Shown piece after piece: positions 53,701 to 64,000 of a DNA stretch of 64,000 bases (position 1 is its first letter; every line of letters starts with the position of its first letter). A program made the translations under genes and the position numbers. Origin of the DNA: Haemonchus contortus (Eukaryota; Nematoda; Chromadorea; Rhabditida; Trichostrongylidae). The notes beneath the pieces were generated by a model. That model made no database searches. It worked only from the letters and a program-made list of their open reading frames with translations, and was not told the DNA's origin. The stretch is from NCBI GenBank assembly GCA_000469685.2, contig LS997566.1, forward strand, positions 30,437,496-30,501,495. Direction: 5' to 3'.

Positions 53701-54050
53701 TTTTATCGTGGACAGTGCATTTGTTTTCAGATTCGAATAAAACGAAAATAATGGGTTTACCTTCATCTTTAAATAATTCGTCGACACCATACCTTCTAGA
53801 AGTCACCGGCACCATACCTTTCGGGATACCCCGATACAATAACTTTTAGCGCGGGCTGTTAGAAGGCTTTTAAGGTGCTCATGTGCGACTATTCATCGGA
53901 TCAGTAATTTTCAGATCACTTCGCATTTTTATGCACACAATTATGTGGGAATTTTTCGGAAAATTAAAGCGTGCTAAGAGTTGTATTTCAGCGTCGACCT
54001 GGGTAGGCAAAATGACCCTCGATTTGAACATCAAGGCCTTTCAAATCAAT

Positions 54051-57000
54051 CAGATGGGTGATTGTGGTATACGGCACCCTGGGTGAAAGGAATTATCGAA
54101 AAAGTTTATATATGCAAGACCTGATAGAACAAGTGCCCCAGACTATCGAAAGGAGAGCTATGGTATTCAGCGCCGATATGATTGACTCCCAATTGCTCAG
54201 TTTGTTCCTATCTCACGGAGCATGGATAAAGAAGTCGAAGAGAGGAACGATGGGTTCAGAATGGAAGTGTGAACCGTAGGTGGAAGTGCTCAGGAAAAGA
54301 TGCATTTCTAGTAGAATGTGAAATCCGTAGTTTGAAGTTGACCAATTCTGTTTTAGGATGCACCCATCGGATAGAATTTCATACACGATCGTAGTGGCAT
54401 TTGAATTAGTATGTGACCTATACACTGACTTGGAGGGCGAGACGACTGTCATGTTAATGCTATTGTCAACTCAGATGGGTTTGGATAATATGCGACGGAC
54501 ACCACAGCAACGAGGACGTGGTGGGGGTGTGGGCACATAACGAGGCGGGATTTTAGCCCTATGCCAAAAAGATGGGCGGCATCAATTGACGCTACACCTT
54601 CTGCGCTTCGGTTGAAAACATTTAAATATAATTAATGAAGTAATCATCTCCGAGCATTGTCTGTCCGTTGCGAAACGTATACGACTTCAATAACTTTCTG
54701 TTGGGTAATCTGCAAGTTACACCACTTGTGAAAGAGCCCCATAATTATAGCTGCTTCCTGAGAGGCGTAGACGCTTGGTCCTGATGATATCTGAACCACG
54801 CACAGAATTAGCTTCCTCTGCAGCCTGAACCCTCTGTCATTTGTCTCGAGATGAATTAGCAACCCTTTCCCCATGTCGTTTTTGATGCGCTTAATGGCAG
54901 GTGTTAAATCAAGTCTGTCTGTGCTACAGAAAGTGCATCTATCCTGAGAATAAACATCAATCGGGGTATTGGGGCAACTTTACACCAGGTAATTTAAAAT
55001 TGGCACAAATTCACTCTCAGAGCTCCTTCGGTGCTGTCAGCCTCTCACGATTCTGATTTTCTGGTTATCATCATTCGTTTGACATTTTGGGCCCAAACTG
55101 TCTATCTTGTTGATAGAAGTGAAGTCTACGAGGAGGTTGCAAATTTCACGAGGAGCATTTATTGAACTTCAGAAATTCTTACGAGGATCAGCAAAAATGA
55201 TTCACAAGTGAGTAAGTTGATACTTTTGATCGTTCGGATAATGTAGAGTTGTTCTGGGATAAAGCATTGATAGCTATTTTTTTGATGGCACATTTTCCTT
55301 TCCTGTCCTCCTAGAGCAGTTTTATCGGTGAAAGTCCCACTTAATCGCGATCTATTGACTTGATACCCTTAGAAGTAGTAACAAGAGCCGTTTTTGGAGC
55401 GTTTGAGAAGCGGTCCTCGGTAGAAGCGTTTTAGTGCTGTATAACTGGAATTATTTCCATTCACTATTCCAAAACAAAGGTCACTTTCATACTCTGATAC
55501 GACGCATCTCTTTTTATGTAGTCTTCTGAGGAATTCTCCTTCTCTTCATCCATAGCTTGATTGGGGAAACGCTGAAGGTCACGCATCTGCCTCCAATAGA
55601 CTTATTTTCCACTGGATAAGATAAATAGCTGTCGTAATTCACTGAAAGAAGCTGAAGTGCGGTGAGGTGGCTGCCTGATGGACTTTTATCGAGCAAGGTC
55701 ATGATTCTTGACTTTACGGCGCTGTTTCATCTTCACCCTGGCCCACTACTTGGCATGAGCGCCTTCATTCCATAGCTAAGTCCTGCTTTCAAAGAGACAT
55801 TTCTTGGCAACAGGGTATCAGTAGAAGAACTAAGAGTAGCTTTCAAAGCTGCGAAAAGGAACCTTCAGTTTTGGGGCTATTTTTTGATTTTGGGAGTTCA
55901 CTTAAAGGCACAATTCACGATAATTCTAGGTTACCCGGTTTTTGGCGGATAATGAAAGATACTGACTAGAATAGTGCAAAAATAATGAAAAAAAGCGTAA
56001 AATCGACGTACAAAACAACAGAAGAAATACAGGGGTACGAAAGAAATAGTCAAGCGGGGGATTGGAGTTCCACGCAGGAAAAACGAAAACTTTTGTTGGG
56101 TTGGGCGAGCTTACTTGTGCTCTGCGTCTCTGACACCAGATGGCAGATGCATAGAGATCGCGCTGGAGCGCAGAAGTTTTGATGATGCCCAGCGAGATCA
56201 TCATCCCATCCACCCCGGATCTCCTCTCCTGGCGAGGCCTCTATGCACTCTGCGGTCTGGTTTCAGAGACGCAGAGTGCAAAGCGATGGCAGTGGCACCC
56301 CCGCCCCACTATATTTTCACCATCGTATACGTAAAATACGTACTTGATTCACTCGACAGTGGCAGCGAATAAGCTCTCTTCTGGTAGAAAACTAGGTATG
56401 GAGTTTCGGTTCCACCCTACTCACCCTGAACAGTGGAACATCACTGATGAAAGGAAATGTTCAACATAAGGAAGAAAGTTTTCAGGAGAAATTATTACTA
56501 CAACAAGGATTAAGGTAACGAAAGAGGAAGGGAAGAAAAATAGAAAAGAAATAAAGAGGATAAAAAACCGAAGATGATTCGTTTTGCCCCTAACTCATTG
56601 TCAGACGAATCATGTTGCCTGCGAAACTCATCAGTTGAGTTGGGATTGACGCATCCCAGCAAAATCTTAAAGTTCCGCAAAACGGCAGCAGTACGGGAGC
56701 TTGTTAATACATTAGAGGAATCACTGGTTCAAGTTGTAAGGCTCAGTGCGCCCACTCTTTCAAGATGGACTCGAACTGAAAGCTTGAAGCTTTATCGCGT
56801 CTTTATAAACCTTCCACTCTTTCAAGTTCCTTTTATAACCGTAGTTGAGCTCACTGCATAGTACATTGTGGGAGCAAGTGCTATCAAAGTCGGCATTTCT
56901 ATCCTTACCACCAACGAATCTATCGAATTGTAGCCTCTATAAGTACCGAATCTAATTTGATTGAGCTTGTCCGATTTTGGTCATTTGTACCACCTGTCAC

Positions 57001-59000
57001 CATCCTTCTGGTAACCGATTTGCATGAATTGGAACCTGCAGTAGCCCATTCGTCTAGTATTACGCCAATGCAATGTAGTGGATCTTCGCGCTCGAGAGGT
57101 GCGGACGAACCAATCTTTTCTATCTCTCTTGTAAAAGCCTGATCATCGAACCGACGGCCATCCCTGTTGCCTTTGATACCCGGGAGAATCTGGTCCAATC
57201 TGTCCATTGGTAATCAGAAAAGTGTGCGACGTATCCCGGTTTCCTGACTTTACCTAACTGCTCGACCACATCGTCCTCATTACAGCGTGTTGATGGAGCT
57301 CAGAGCTCCGAATTTTCTGCACTTGCACTGTGGACACTCGAGCGCTATGTCCTCTCCACGGAGTGCTGAGTGGAGCTGAATGCGCACTGAATCTATGCAA
57401 ACGCTAAGTCTTTGAGGCATAAATCAAAATCAAAAAGATAGCTCAGAAAGATGAGCCTCGATGAGACTGAGATGACTCGATCGCGATCTCTACAGAAAGT
57501 GGCACTGAAAGCTTTGGGCGAGACGATATCGCTCTGTGGAACACCATTTCTCACTTCGCGGATCAGGAGACCTTAGAGGAACGGTCCTGGTTGGGCGGAA
57601 CGAAGTTGTTGTGGAGCTTTCTGAAAATCCTCTTAGATTGAGTAGGAACGTCCTAGTTAGACAGATGGGACAAAATGCCAACAGTAACCGAGAATAACAG
57701 GATAAAGAACATCACATGTCACCTGGTTCCTGTCGTCCCGTTTATCATCGACTTCCTCGAGTGGGCGCCATTAATGTCTCCATTCGTCCTTGTCACGAAC
57801 CAGAGTGGTCCAGTGGATCATCCTCGCTTCAGGGACACGAGGTTCAACATTCCTTTCGTTCAGAGCTTTCTCGAAAAATTTTGACCATCTCGTTGGCGGC
57901 CGTCCTGGAGTTCGTTTGATTCCCACTCAGTAACCGCCCAGGTCCAACTGTCATCACTATCGCATTCCTGTCGACTTCTTGGCATAATCAGCGGTATCCT
58001 TGGTCTTCGTTCACTGACGAAGCTCGGAACTCCGGATGCCCTTCTGCACTTGCGTGTATGGGGAAATTCCGAGCATCGTTTGTCCAAGGCACGTAGAGTA
58101 ACGCTGACAGCATGCTCATCCTGCTTTCGTAGAGTCCCAGACTTCGAGGCGTACGTCAAAGCAGAAAGGGCAGCAGTGTCGAAAAGGTGAGCAGACGAAG
58201 AACATAAAACATTAAATGCATGCAGTACAGACTCACAGCGCCAGTGTAGAACAACCGTCAGCTCCTTCTGCTTACTGTAGCCACATCTTTACCCAATTGC
58301 ACATTTCGTTGAGGTAGTCCCTCCATGTTACTGTCGTCGCCATAATTTCGTGAAGTCCCTTACATTCACTACTTCTGGGAAGCTTTGTATTTCTGAATTC
58401 TTTTTCTCCATGATTTTCGCGCTTTCTTCTCCACCGATGCACTGCGCCGGACCAACATCCGCCGTTCAACTCGAATTGGATACTTTAGGAACTCTACCAT
58501 TATTGTAGACAGTGCCTTCGAATTTAGATTTGAAAGGATAGAGATAATGGGTCCCAAGCCCATTCGACGGGCTTCTCCTTCATAATCTTTCAATAATCAC
58601 CGACATCACAACTGTTGGCTTCCATTTGCAAGAAGTGCTATGGCAGCAACGAAAATTCAACACGGCACTCGGCTCTTGCAGTAATCCGGCACTGCATAAC
58701 CAAATTTTAATACGCAAATTCTCACCCATCACATATACGACGAGTCTAGAAGAAGCCTTGGTCAAGGACACGGAGAAACGCGGGGGTGGGCGGTGTTTGA
58801 GGGGTTACTTTAAGAGTTGAGTGCCCGTCGTGAATTTCCGTTTCTGTAGGTTTTGAGCCGCTTACGCGCAATCGAACAGTGATTTCCGGATCGCTTCACG
58901 TTTGTTATGCAGAGAATTTTATAAGGATTTCAAAAATATCTAAGCCATGTGTCATCCTTCAGCATTGATCTGGGCAAGCACCAGCTTCAAATGTAGATTT
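54051..59000 (+). repeat. Direct tandem duplication, unit 2
   Basis: This follows unit 1 head-to-tail. It matches the start of unit 1 from about 54060 and the end of unit 1 up to about 58990. It is shorter (about 4.95 kb against 7.85 kb), mainly because it lacks the RTE body and the 52000-53500 segment. It has its own insert at about 55915-56375, including a fold-back repeat. Minus-strand frames such as 58159-57860 have a protein-like look but no motif I can name. Confidence 0.85.
56118..56275. repeat. Inverted repeat inside unit 2 of the duplication
   Basis: The left arm from 56118 (ctctgcgtctctgacaccag) pairs with the right arm ending near 56275 (ctggtttcagagacgcagag), with further pairing inward through the gcatagag / ctctatgc blocks. 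The spacer is about 70 bases. Unit 1 of the duplication lacks this segment, so it was probably inserted after duplication. It is MITE-like in form; no transposase is present. Confidence 0.7.
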
Positions 59001-61313
59001 TTTGATCGCCACTCCAAACTTTTACTTGCACGGCAAAGAAGTGTGTCGCTACCGGAAGTTGCCAACATGTTCATTCAATAGAAATTCGATAGAATTATAA
59101 TTCGCGGATAAACCTTAAAGAAGAACTAGGGCGGAAAATCTCAAAGAAGAGAAAGGGCGGAACTCATGTGACGCCACACTTGAGTCACTGGGCACCAGGA
59201 AATTGTCTCGGAGGTAATTGATTAGGCAATAAAATCCAGTTATTTGCCTTTAGCAACGTCCCGCACTTACAGGCCCAACACTCCGTCCGATTTCATCAGG
59301 ATCCCGTCTTGATCAATCAAACAATTTTCAATCTGTTGCCTATGACAAAGACTGAATGCGGTGTCCTTAGTCGGGCGAGCAATTGAGGCCTAATTCTACC
59401 GGCCTAATAGTTACGGTAGTTGAGAGCCAGCAGAACATGATAAATATTCTTTGCGAGGAACATTTGAGGAGCTTTGTGGTAGAGACAATAAATCAGTTTG
59501 CCAGTTACATCTTGACCGCTTTGTCGAGCAATTAAAAAAAATAAAAGGATGTGGTCTTGTCTCGGTCGTTCGGTGGAAGCGGTTTACTGTGCCAAGAGCA
59601 TGGTATAACGTTTTCCAGCGCTTATATACGTGAATAAACATTGCAGATGTTACATGTGCATCCATAGATGATCAAGTAAGAAGAGTACATGTGCCGGGAT
59701 AAAAAGAATTCTACTGAATGAGTGTATGGATACAGTGGCAAACTATAACAGATAGGAGAATCAGGGAAATCGTGGTCTGCCACGACAGTCAGAACAGTCT
59801 GATTTACTATGAACAACTCCCAATTCCGTTATGAATAGTAAAATTGAAAAAAGGCGTTGGGGCAGAGAGTTTTTCGATTTTTTCCGAGTCCTTCTAGTTT
59901 GTGTCATGATGACTTCGTACAAACTAATAATCAACAACGGGGAATGTTCGTTCTATCCAGGCATATGTGAATTGAAGTCCTCAATAATCACCTTTCGCTA
60001 TATATAAAGTGCTAATTTTGTGTGTCTGTTTGTATGTCGTTTTGTGTATCAAGTTAAGTGGAAGTTTCAGTTTAGGTGGGTCAGGAAATTAGGAGATCCA
60101 CGGAAACTGTTTATACCGTTCCCTTATCACTCCTTTTTGTCGCAGGATTGACACTGTTAGCCTTTTCCAATCAGGATGATCGAGCTTTTAGGAAGGAGAG
60201 GAGAAAGAGAGGGAAAACTTATGTTCTAGTATGGGCTGGCATCAGCAAACACCTTGCTGACCATTCTCCATTCCATGTTTTTTCTGGGGATTGACCCAAA
60301 TATGAAATCTAAGTGGAATTTTGGGTGAAGCAGCATCCCGCATACAAAGCAAGAAGTATGTTTCTATGCCCTTCTCGAATGAGATCAACGTGTGTTAATT
60401 GTCAGCGTGTTGAACTGACTGCATATACAACAAACATGCTCCATTTTGAATAATGCCAACCCCCAGAAGACCGGCAAAAGACGACCTTTCCTGGGAGTAT
60501 CGAATGGCGGCCGCATATGTTTTCGAAACCTCATTGGACCTCATCAGTTCCACATGGCCTCCTCAATAGCCACGGTTGCCTATCACTGAGGAATCTTAAA
60601 ATCATTTTTATTGCAAACTGCGCTGTTAATTCAAAACGTGATCTATAAAAAAAGGCTTTCCAAAGAATTGTGGCGACGACTGCCATTCACTTTGGCTTCA
60701 ACTCATAACAAATTAACGGGAATCAAAATTCGTACTGATGTTCGCCATAAATCAGACCAGCAGCAACATTTGTTCCAATCGAACATAGCCTGTCTTATCG
60801 GTTTTTGCGATGGAGCAGTAGCGTGCAAGTGGAAGTATTCTCCCACTTTAATCATTCGAAGCATCAATCCATGCCTATCCACATGTAGGTCGATACCAGC
60901 CTTCTGAGCTTTTTTGTTGAAGGGAGTATCAACTTAATCAACTTTTTCTTCAAAAGTCATAGCAATTTATGACTGAGAGGTGGGTTTCCTATCTTTCCTT
61001 CAGAATCGTCAAGCCTTCCAACTGAGCCGTAAATTTAGGTTTTTTATTGCTCAATGGTTTCCCTCCGAAGCCATTTGCTAGTGCACAATGACTCGAGTGC
61101 GGCCATTCATTAGTTCCATCCAACTTTTTTTTCTCAAGATCGAGCAAAACAACTTGACGTTGACAACATGATAATTTGTCACAAATTCACTTCATTTCTG
61201 TAGAAAACTCTAGTATCGCCTTTTGCTTTCCCGACAGACTCTAAAATGAGTGACCTGTTTCCGAATCGTTTTGGATGATATGTTCGGAGCATGCCCATTC
61301 CCACATCGTTCAA

Positions 61314-61331
61314 GGGGGGGGGGGGGGGGGG
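61314..61331 (+). repeat. Poly-G tract
   Basis: About eighteen G in a row, followed by tggtgg. It is the second long G homopolymer in the window. Length is uncertain for the same technical reason as any homopolymer. Confidence 0.8.
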
Positions 61332-62285
61332 TGGTGGAATCTATTCATTACTAAACCCGGAATATGGCACCTCTTGGGTCTTTGATGTGTCTACAAACTG
61401 CGAGAACCGAGTTCGTTGGGATGTTATTTGAATAATGTCCCGTTATCAAACTGATTTCTCCGGAGGACCCCACGGCTGATCTATGGCAGTCGCCGGACCC
61501 TGCGGGTGAACTTTGGGCTCCAACTGAAGAAATCATTTCGAACAAAAAAAATTATATGGCTTTTCAGTAAAGGTGTGATCCGGTGATGTAGCGATCAGAA
61601 GGGGTCGTGAACAGAGCGTACATCACTATCGGACATGTTTATTCGTTGTAATGGGGAAAAGAAGAGATTGAAATTACCGGAGTGACTAGTTTAGGTCCAA
61701 TCGGCTTCTGAACTTCAATCTATTCATGACCATGAAACTGGTAGATTTCAGTACATTTGTATGGCAGGTGATCTTTCCAAGTAATATTCGGTTTGGAGGC
61801 GCGAAATCCTGAAGAAAAAATTCCGTCCGAAAAAACGACAGTACCTATGCATCGAGCCTATTAATGTCCTGCTTGAATGAGGTAGTTGAAAGAAGTCGTC
61901 CATGAATACGAGTTCCCAATGGACGTGGCTAGTTTTTGCTGTACACAGCACCTAGTGCTAAAAAATGATGACTGTGATCGATCAAGCACTACTCTCTAAA
62001 ACTCCGTTCCTGAAACGGTTCCTAGTCAGTAGTTGAGCTAATCTCACTCTTTACCATGGAACCGTTAAATGTAATTCATATCTACTGCTCACAGAAGACT
62101 CAACTCCTACAACAACATTCACTCGATAATTCGATCTAATATCTTTCCACATACGAAGTTGATAATTGTGACCGATATCGATCCCTATGCCCAGGATTCG
62201 ATCAAATCACATCCACCACCCGCCTACTAGAATGTACTGCAGTCAGAACCAGACAAGCTAGAAATTGACGAACCGAAAAATTAGA

Positions 62286-62345
62286 TTGACAGACAGATAG
62301 TCAGACATATAAAAAGGCAGACGGGCAGACAGATGAACGGATGGA
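62286..62345 (+). repeat. Imperfect (CAGA)n-type microsatellite
   Basis: Repeated gacagacagata / cagacat / ggcagacgggcagacagatga units form a degenerate tetranucleotide array of about 60 bases. No function is implied. Confidence 0.7.
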
Positions 62346-64000
62346 AAGGCTGACATGAGCAGAGAAACGCATCGCAATGCCGATCGTGTGAAAGAGGGAT
62401 GTCTTGCTGCAGAATTCTATTTAAACTCAAGTCTAATAGGCAGGATATATTATTTGGAAGCAGAACTTATCGAAGTTACGGTAGCAGTCTGTCGTTGGAC
62501 GAAGTGATTGGGTGATGGTGACTGTGACATTCATCCAAAGGAGATGGGACTATCCCTAAAAAGCAATTAAGGAACGGTAGTAATATTCCTGTGTCGCGCA
62601 GGATTCCTTTTAAGAAATGGGTAGTTTTAAAGGGAAAAAATCGATAAATTAAAAAAGTGCGAGTAATTTTGCGGTTGTGGTATTATTCAGGGAGCTTGAA
62701 CTGTCAAGTCTACGTTCAGATCAATGCAAAGCTCGAGTCGGAAGCACAGAACTCTGCTTACGAAGCTTTACTATTGCTTTATTCGATATCAGAAGAACCG
62801 TATACCACAGCAGTTTGGATATTTCTTACTGGATCTCAGTCAAAAACATTCTTATGAAGGTGTTCTTCAGAATGACAGCAATTATTCTCGTGCCATTGCG
62901 GAGAAACCATCCAATACATATAAGGGACATGTCTTTGTCTACCAATGTCTTGTCATAGCAACTTTCACCTCCATATTTGTAATGCTCTGATTATAGGTGC
63001 TCTGAACCCCACCGACCAGTTATGTAAACATTCCAATTCGAAACAGAAGCTGTAGTCCATCTTTGGCAGAAAAGCAGGGATATGTTGTATTCAGAAGTGT
63101 CCTTTCCTATCCAGGTCCTTCCCAGCATACATATATGGTGTGGTAAATAATTCGAACCACAAGTAGTAGTAAAAAGTCTACAGATATTTGAGGTACTTCA
63201 CAAAAACCAGCCTTGTAGCCGTGACTTCAAAAATCCTGTAGATAAGGCGCTAAAAGTAGGGTCAAGAGTTAAGTACAGCAACACCAGGGTATGAAACTTC
63301 TTGAAATTAACAACCTTTTTCGAAGTACATAAGCATTTCCCAGTTGTAGCACACATTCCTTTCTGCTATTTCCAAACCCATTAGTGGGATTTCGTCGCCG
63401 CTGCACAGCCGATGTCCGCCAATGTTTTGACTTAACACTCAAGCCCCATGCTTTACACCGATCTCGTCCTCGTCCGAAATCCCGCCTCACTTTTTTTTCA
63501 GTGACACCAGAATGCAGCTCTTTCCATTCTTCAAATTTTTTTCTTATTGGGGTTCATGGAACGTCCGCTTTTACTAATATTAATAGTTCACATGGGGAAC
63601 CAGTAAGTGTAACAGAACGATGGGAACGATGGTAGAGCCACTTCATTAGTAGATTCCGTGTAGCTTTCTAAGTTCCTTCAACGATCACCTTCCCACAATG
63701 TCAGATCATTTCATTCCCTATTCACTGCTTAAACATCGGAAAAGACATGTGGGCAGACCCAGGTGCTAACTAGGGTTTCCTTCTTCCTTCTTGATTCATG
63801 AGAGCTTAAAAAAAGCTTTTGCAGAATGTTTTGGAACCTCGTCGTTGTTAATTATGAGAAGTATCGCTTACACCATATTCTCTTATTCGGACTCTTGTTA
63901 CTGTACAGGTGGGTAGAAGTTATTGGGAAGTTATTATCATTCATTTTGTTACTTTATTACCATTATCACTACTATTATTTCATCATCTTATGATCATCTT

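Larger units (their letters stand above)
46200..54050 (+). repeat. Direct tandem duplication, unit 1
   Basis: Long stretches align colinearly, in the same orientation, with unit 2 (54051-59000). Anchor pairs are: 46261-46320/54121-54180, 46484-46640/54333-54490, 46960-47340/54820-55225, 47795-48030/55275-55500, 48152-48290/55617-55760, 50560-50760/56855-57060, 51400-51560/57290-57430, 51775-51930/57485-57650, 53530-53760/58270-58555, 53900-54010/58880-58990. The copies are visibly diverged. Unit 1 holds an RTE-like insertion and about 1 kb at 52000-53500 not matched in unit 2. No intact gene is seen in the unit. Confidence 0.85.
59001..64000. other. No gene recognised
   Basis: Five kilobases with many short open frames but no motif, splice-supported exon or dispersed repeat I can identify. 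A G homopolymer interrupted by nothing visible lies at 61314-61331 and an imperfect CAGA/CAGG array at 62286-62345. The final 40 bases are an irregular ATT/ATC trinucleotide-rich stretch. Confidence 0.5.

Overview
This window is animal nuclear DNA and looks like a parasitic nematode, most likely a strongylid such as a hookworm. Three things point that way: short introns ending in TTTCAG-like acceptors, a kinesin light chain that reads like the nematode KLC-2 protein, and nematode-type repeats (a BEL/Pao element with a phlebovirus-like envelope, gypsy, CR1-like and RTE-like elements). No bacterial-type gene organisation, CRISPR array, rRNA or convincing tRNA gene was seen. Species assignment is inference.

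Layout. 1-15.7 kb: mostly non-coding, with fold-back (MITE-like) elements, two related long inverted-repeat elements (about 1211-1461 and 13033-13315), three copies of a tRNA-derived SINE-like repeat, one orphan exon candidate (7541-7646) and one microRNA-like hairpin (7846-7940). 15.7-18.55 kb: a compact BEL/Pao-type LTR element that keeps only the integrase tail and part of an envelope gene between two nearly identical LTRs. 18.55-20.6 kb: a GC-rich stretch that may hold the promoter of the next gene. 20658-28102: the only host gene I can reconstruct completely, a 16-exon kinesin light chain (533 residues predicted), which binds kinesin heavy chain through its coiled coil and cargo through its TPR repeats. 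31.1-37.9 kb: a decayed but structurally complete Ty3/gypsy element inserted into a fourth SINE copy. 38.5-41.05 kb: a broken CR1/jockey-like non-LTR retrotransposon on the minus strand. 46.2-59 kb: a diverged direct tandem duplication of a unit of several kilobases, with an RTE-like retrotransposon (minus strand, about 48690-50740) in the first copy. 59-64 kb: no gene recognised.

The points most worth follow-up are: an intron of the kinesin light chain gene that looks like a decayed copy of the exon just before it (possible intron birth by tandem duplication); an in-frame cassette exon candidate and a GC-AG intron in the same gene; the LTR element reduced to an envelope reading frame; an unrecognised third reading frame downstream of gypsy pol, preceded by a strong splice acceptor; and the tandem duplication. 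Most of the rest is ordinary repeat-rich nematode intergenic sequence in which short open frames have no visible support.
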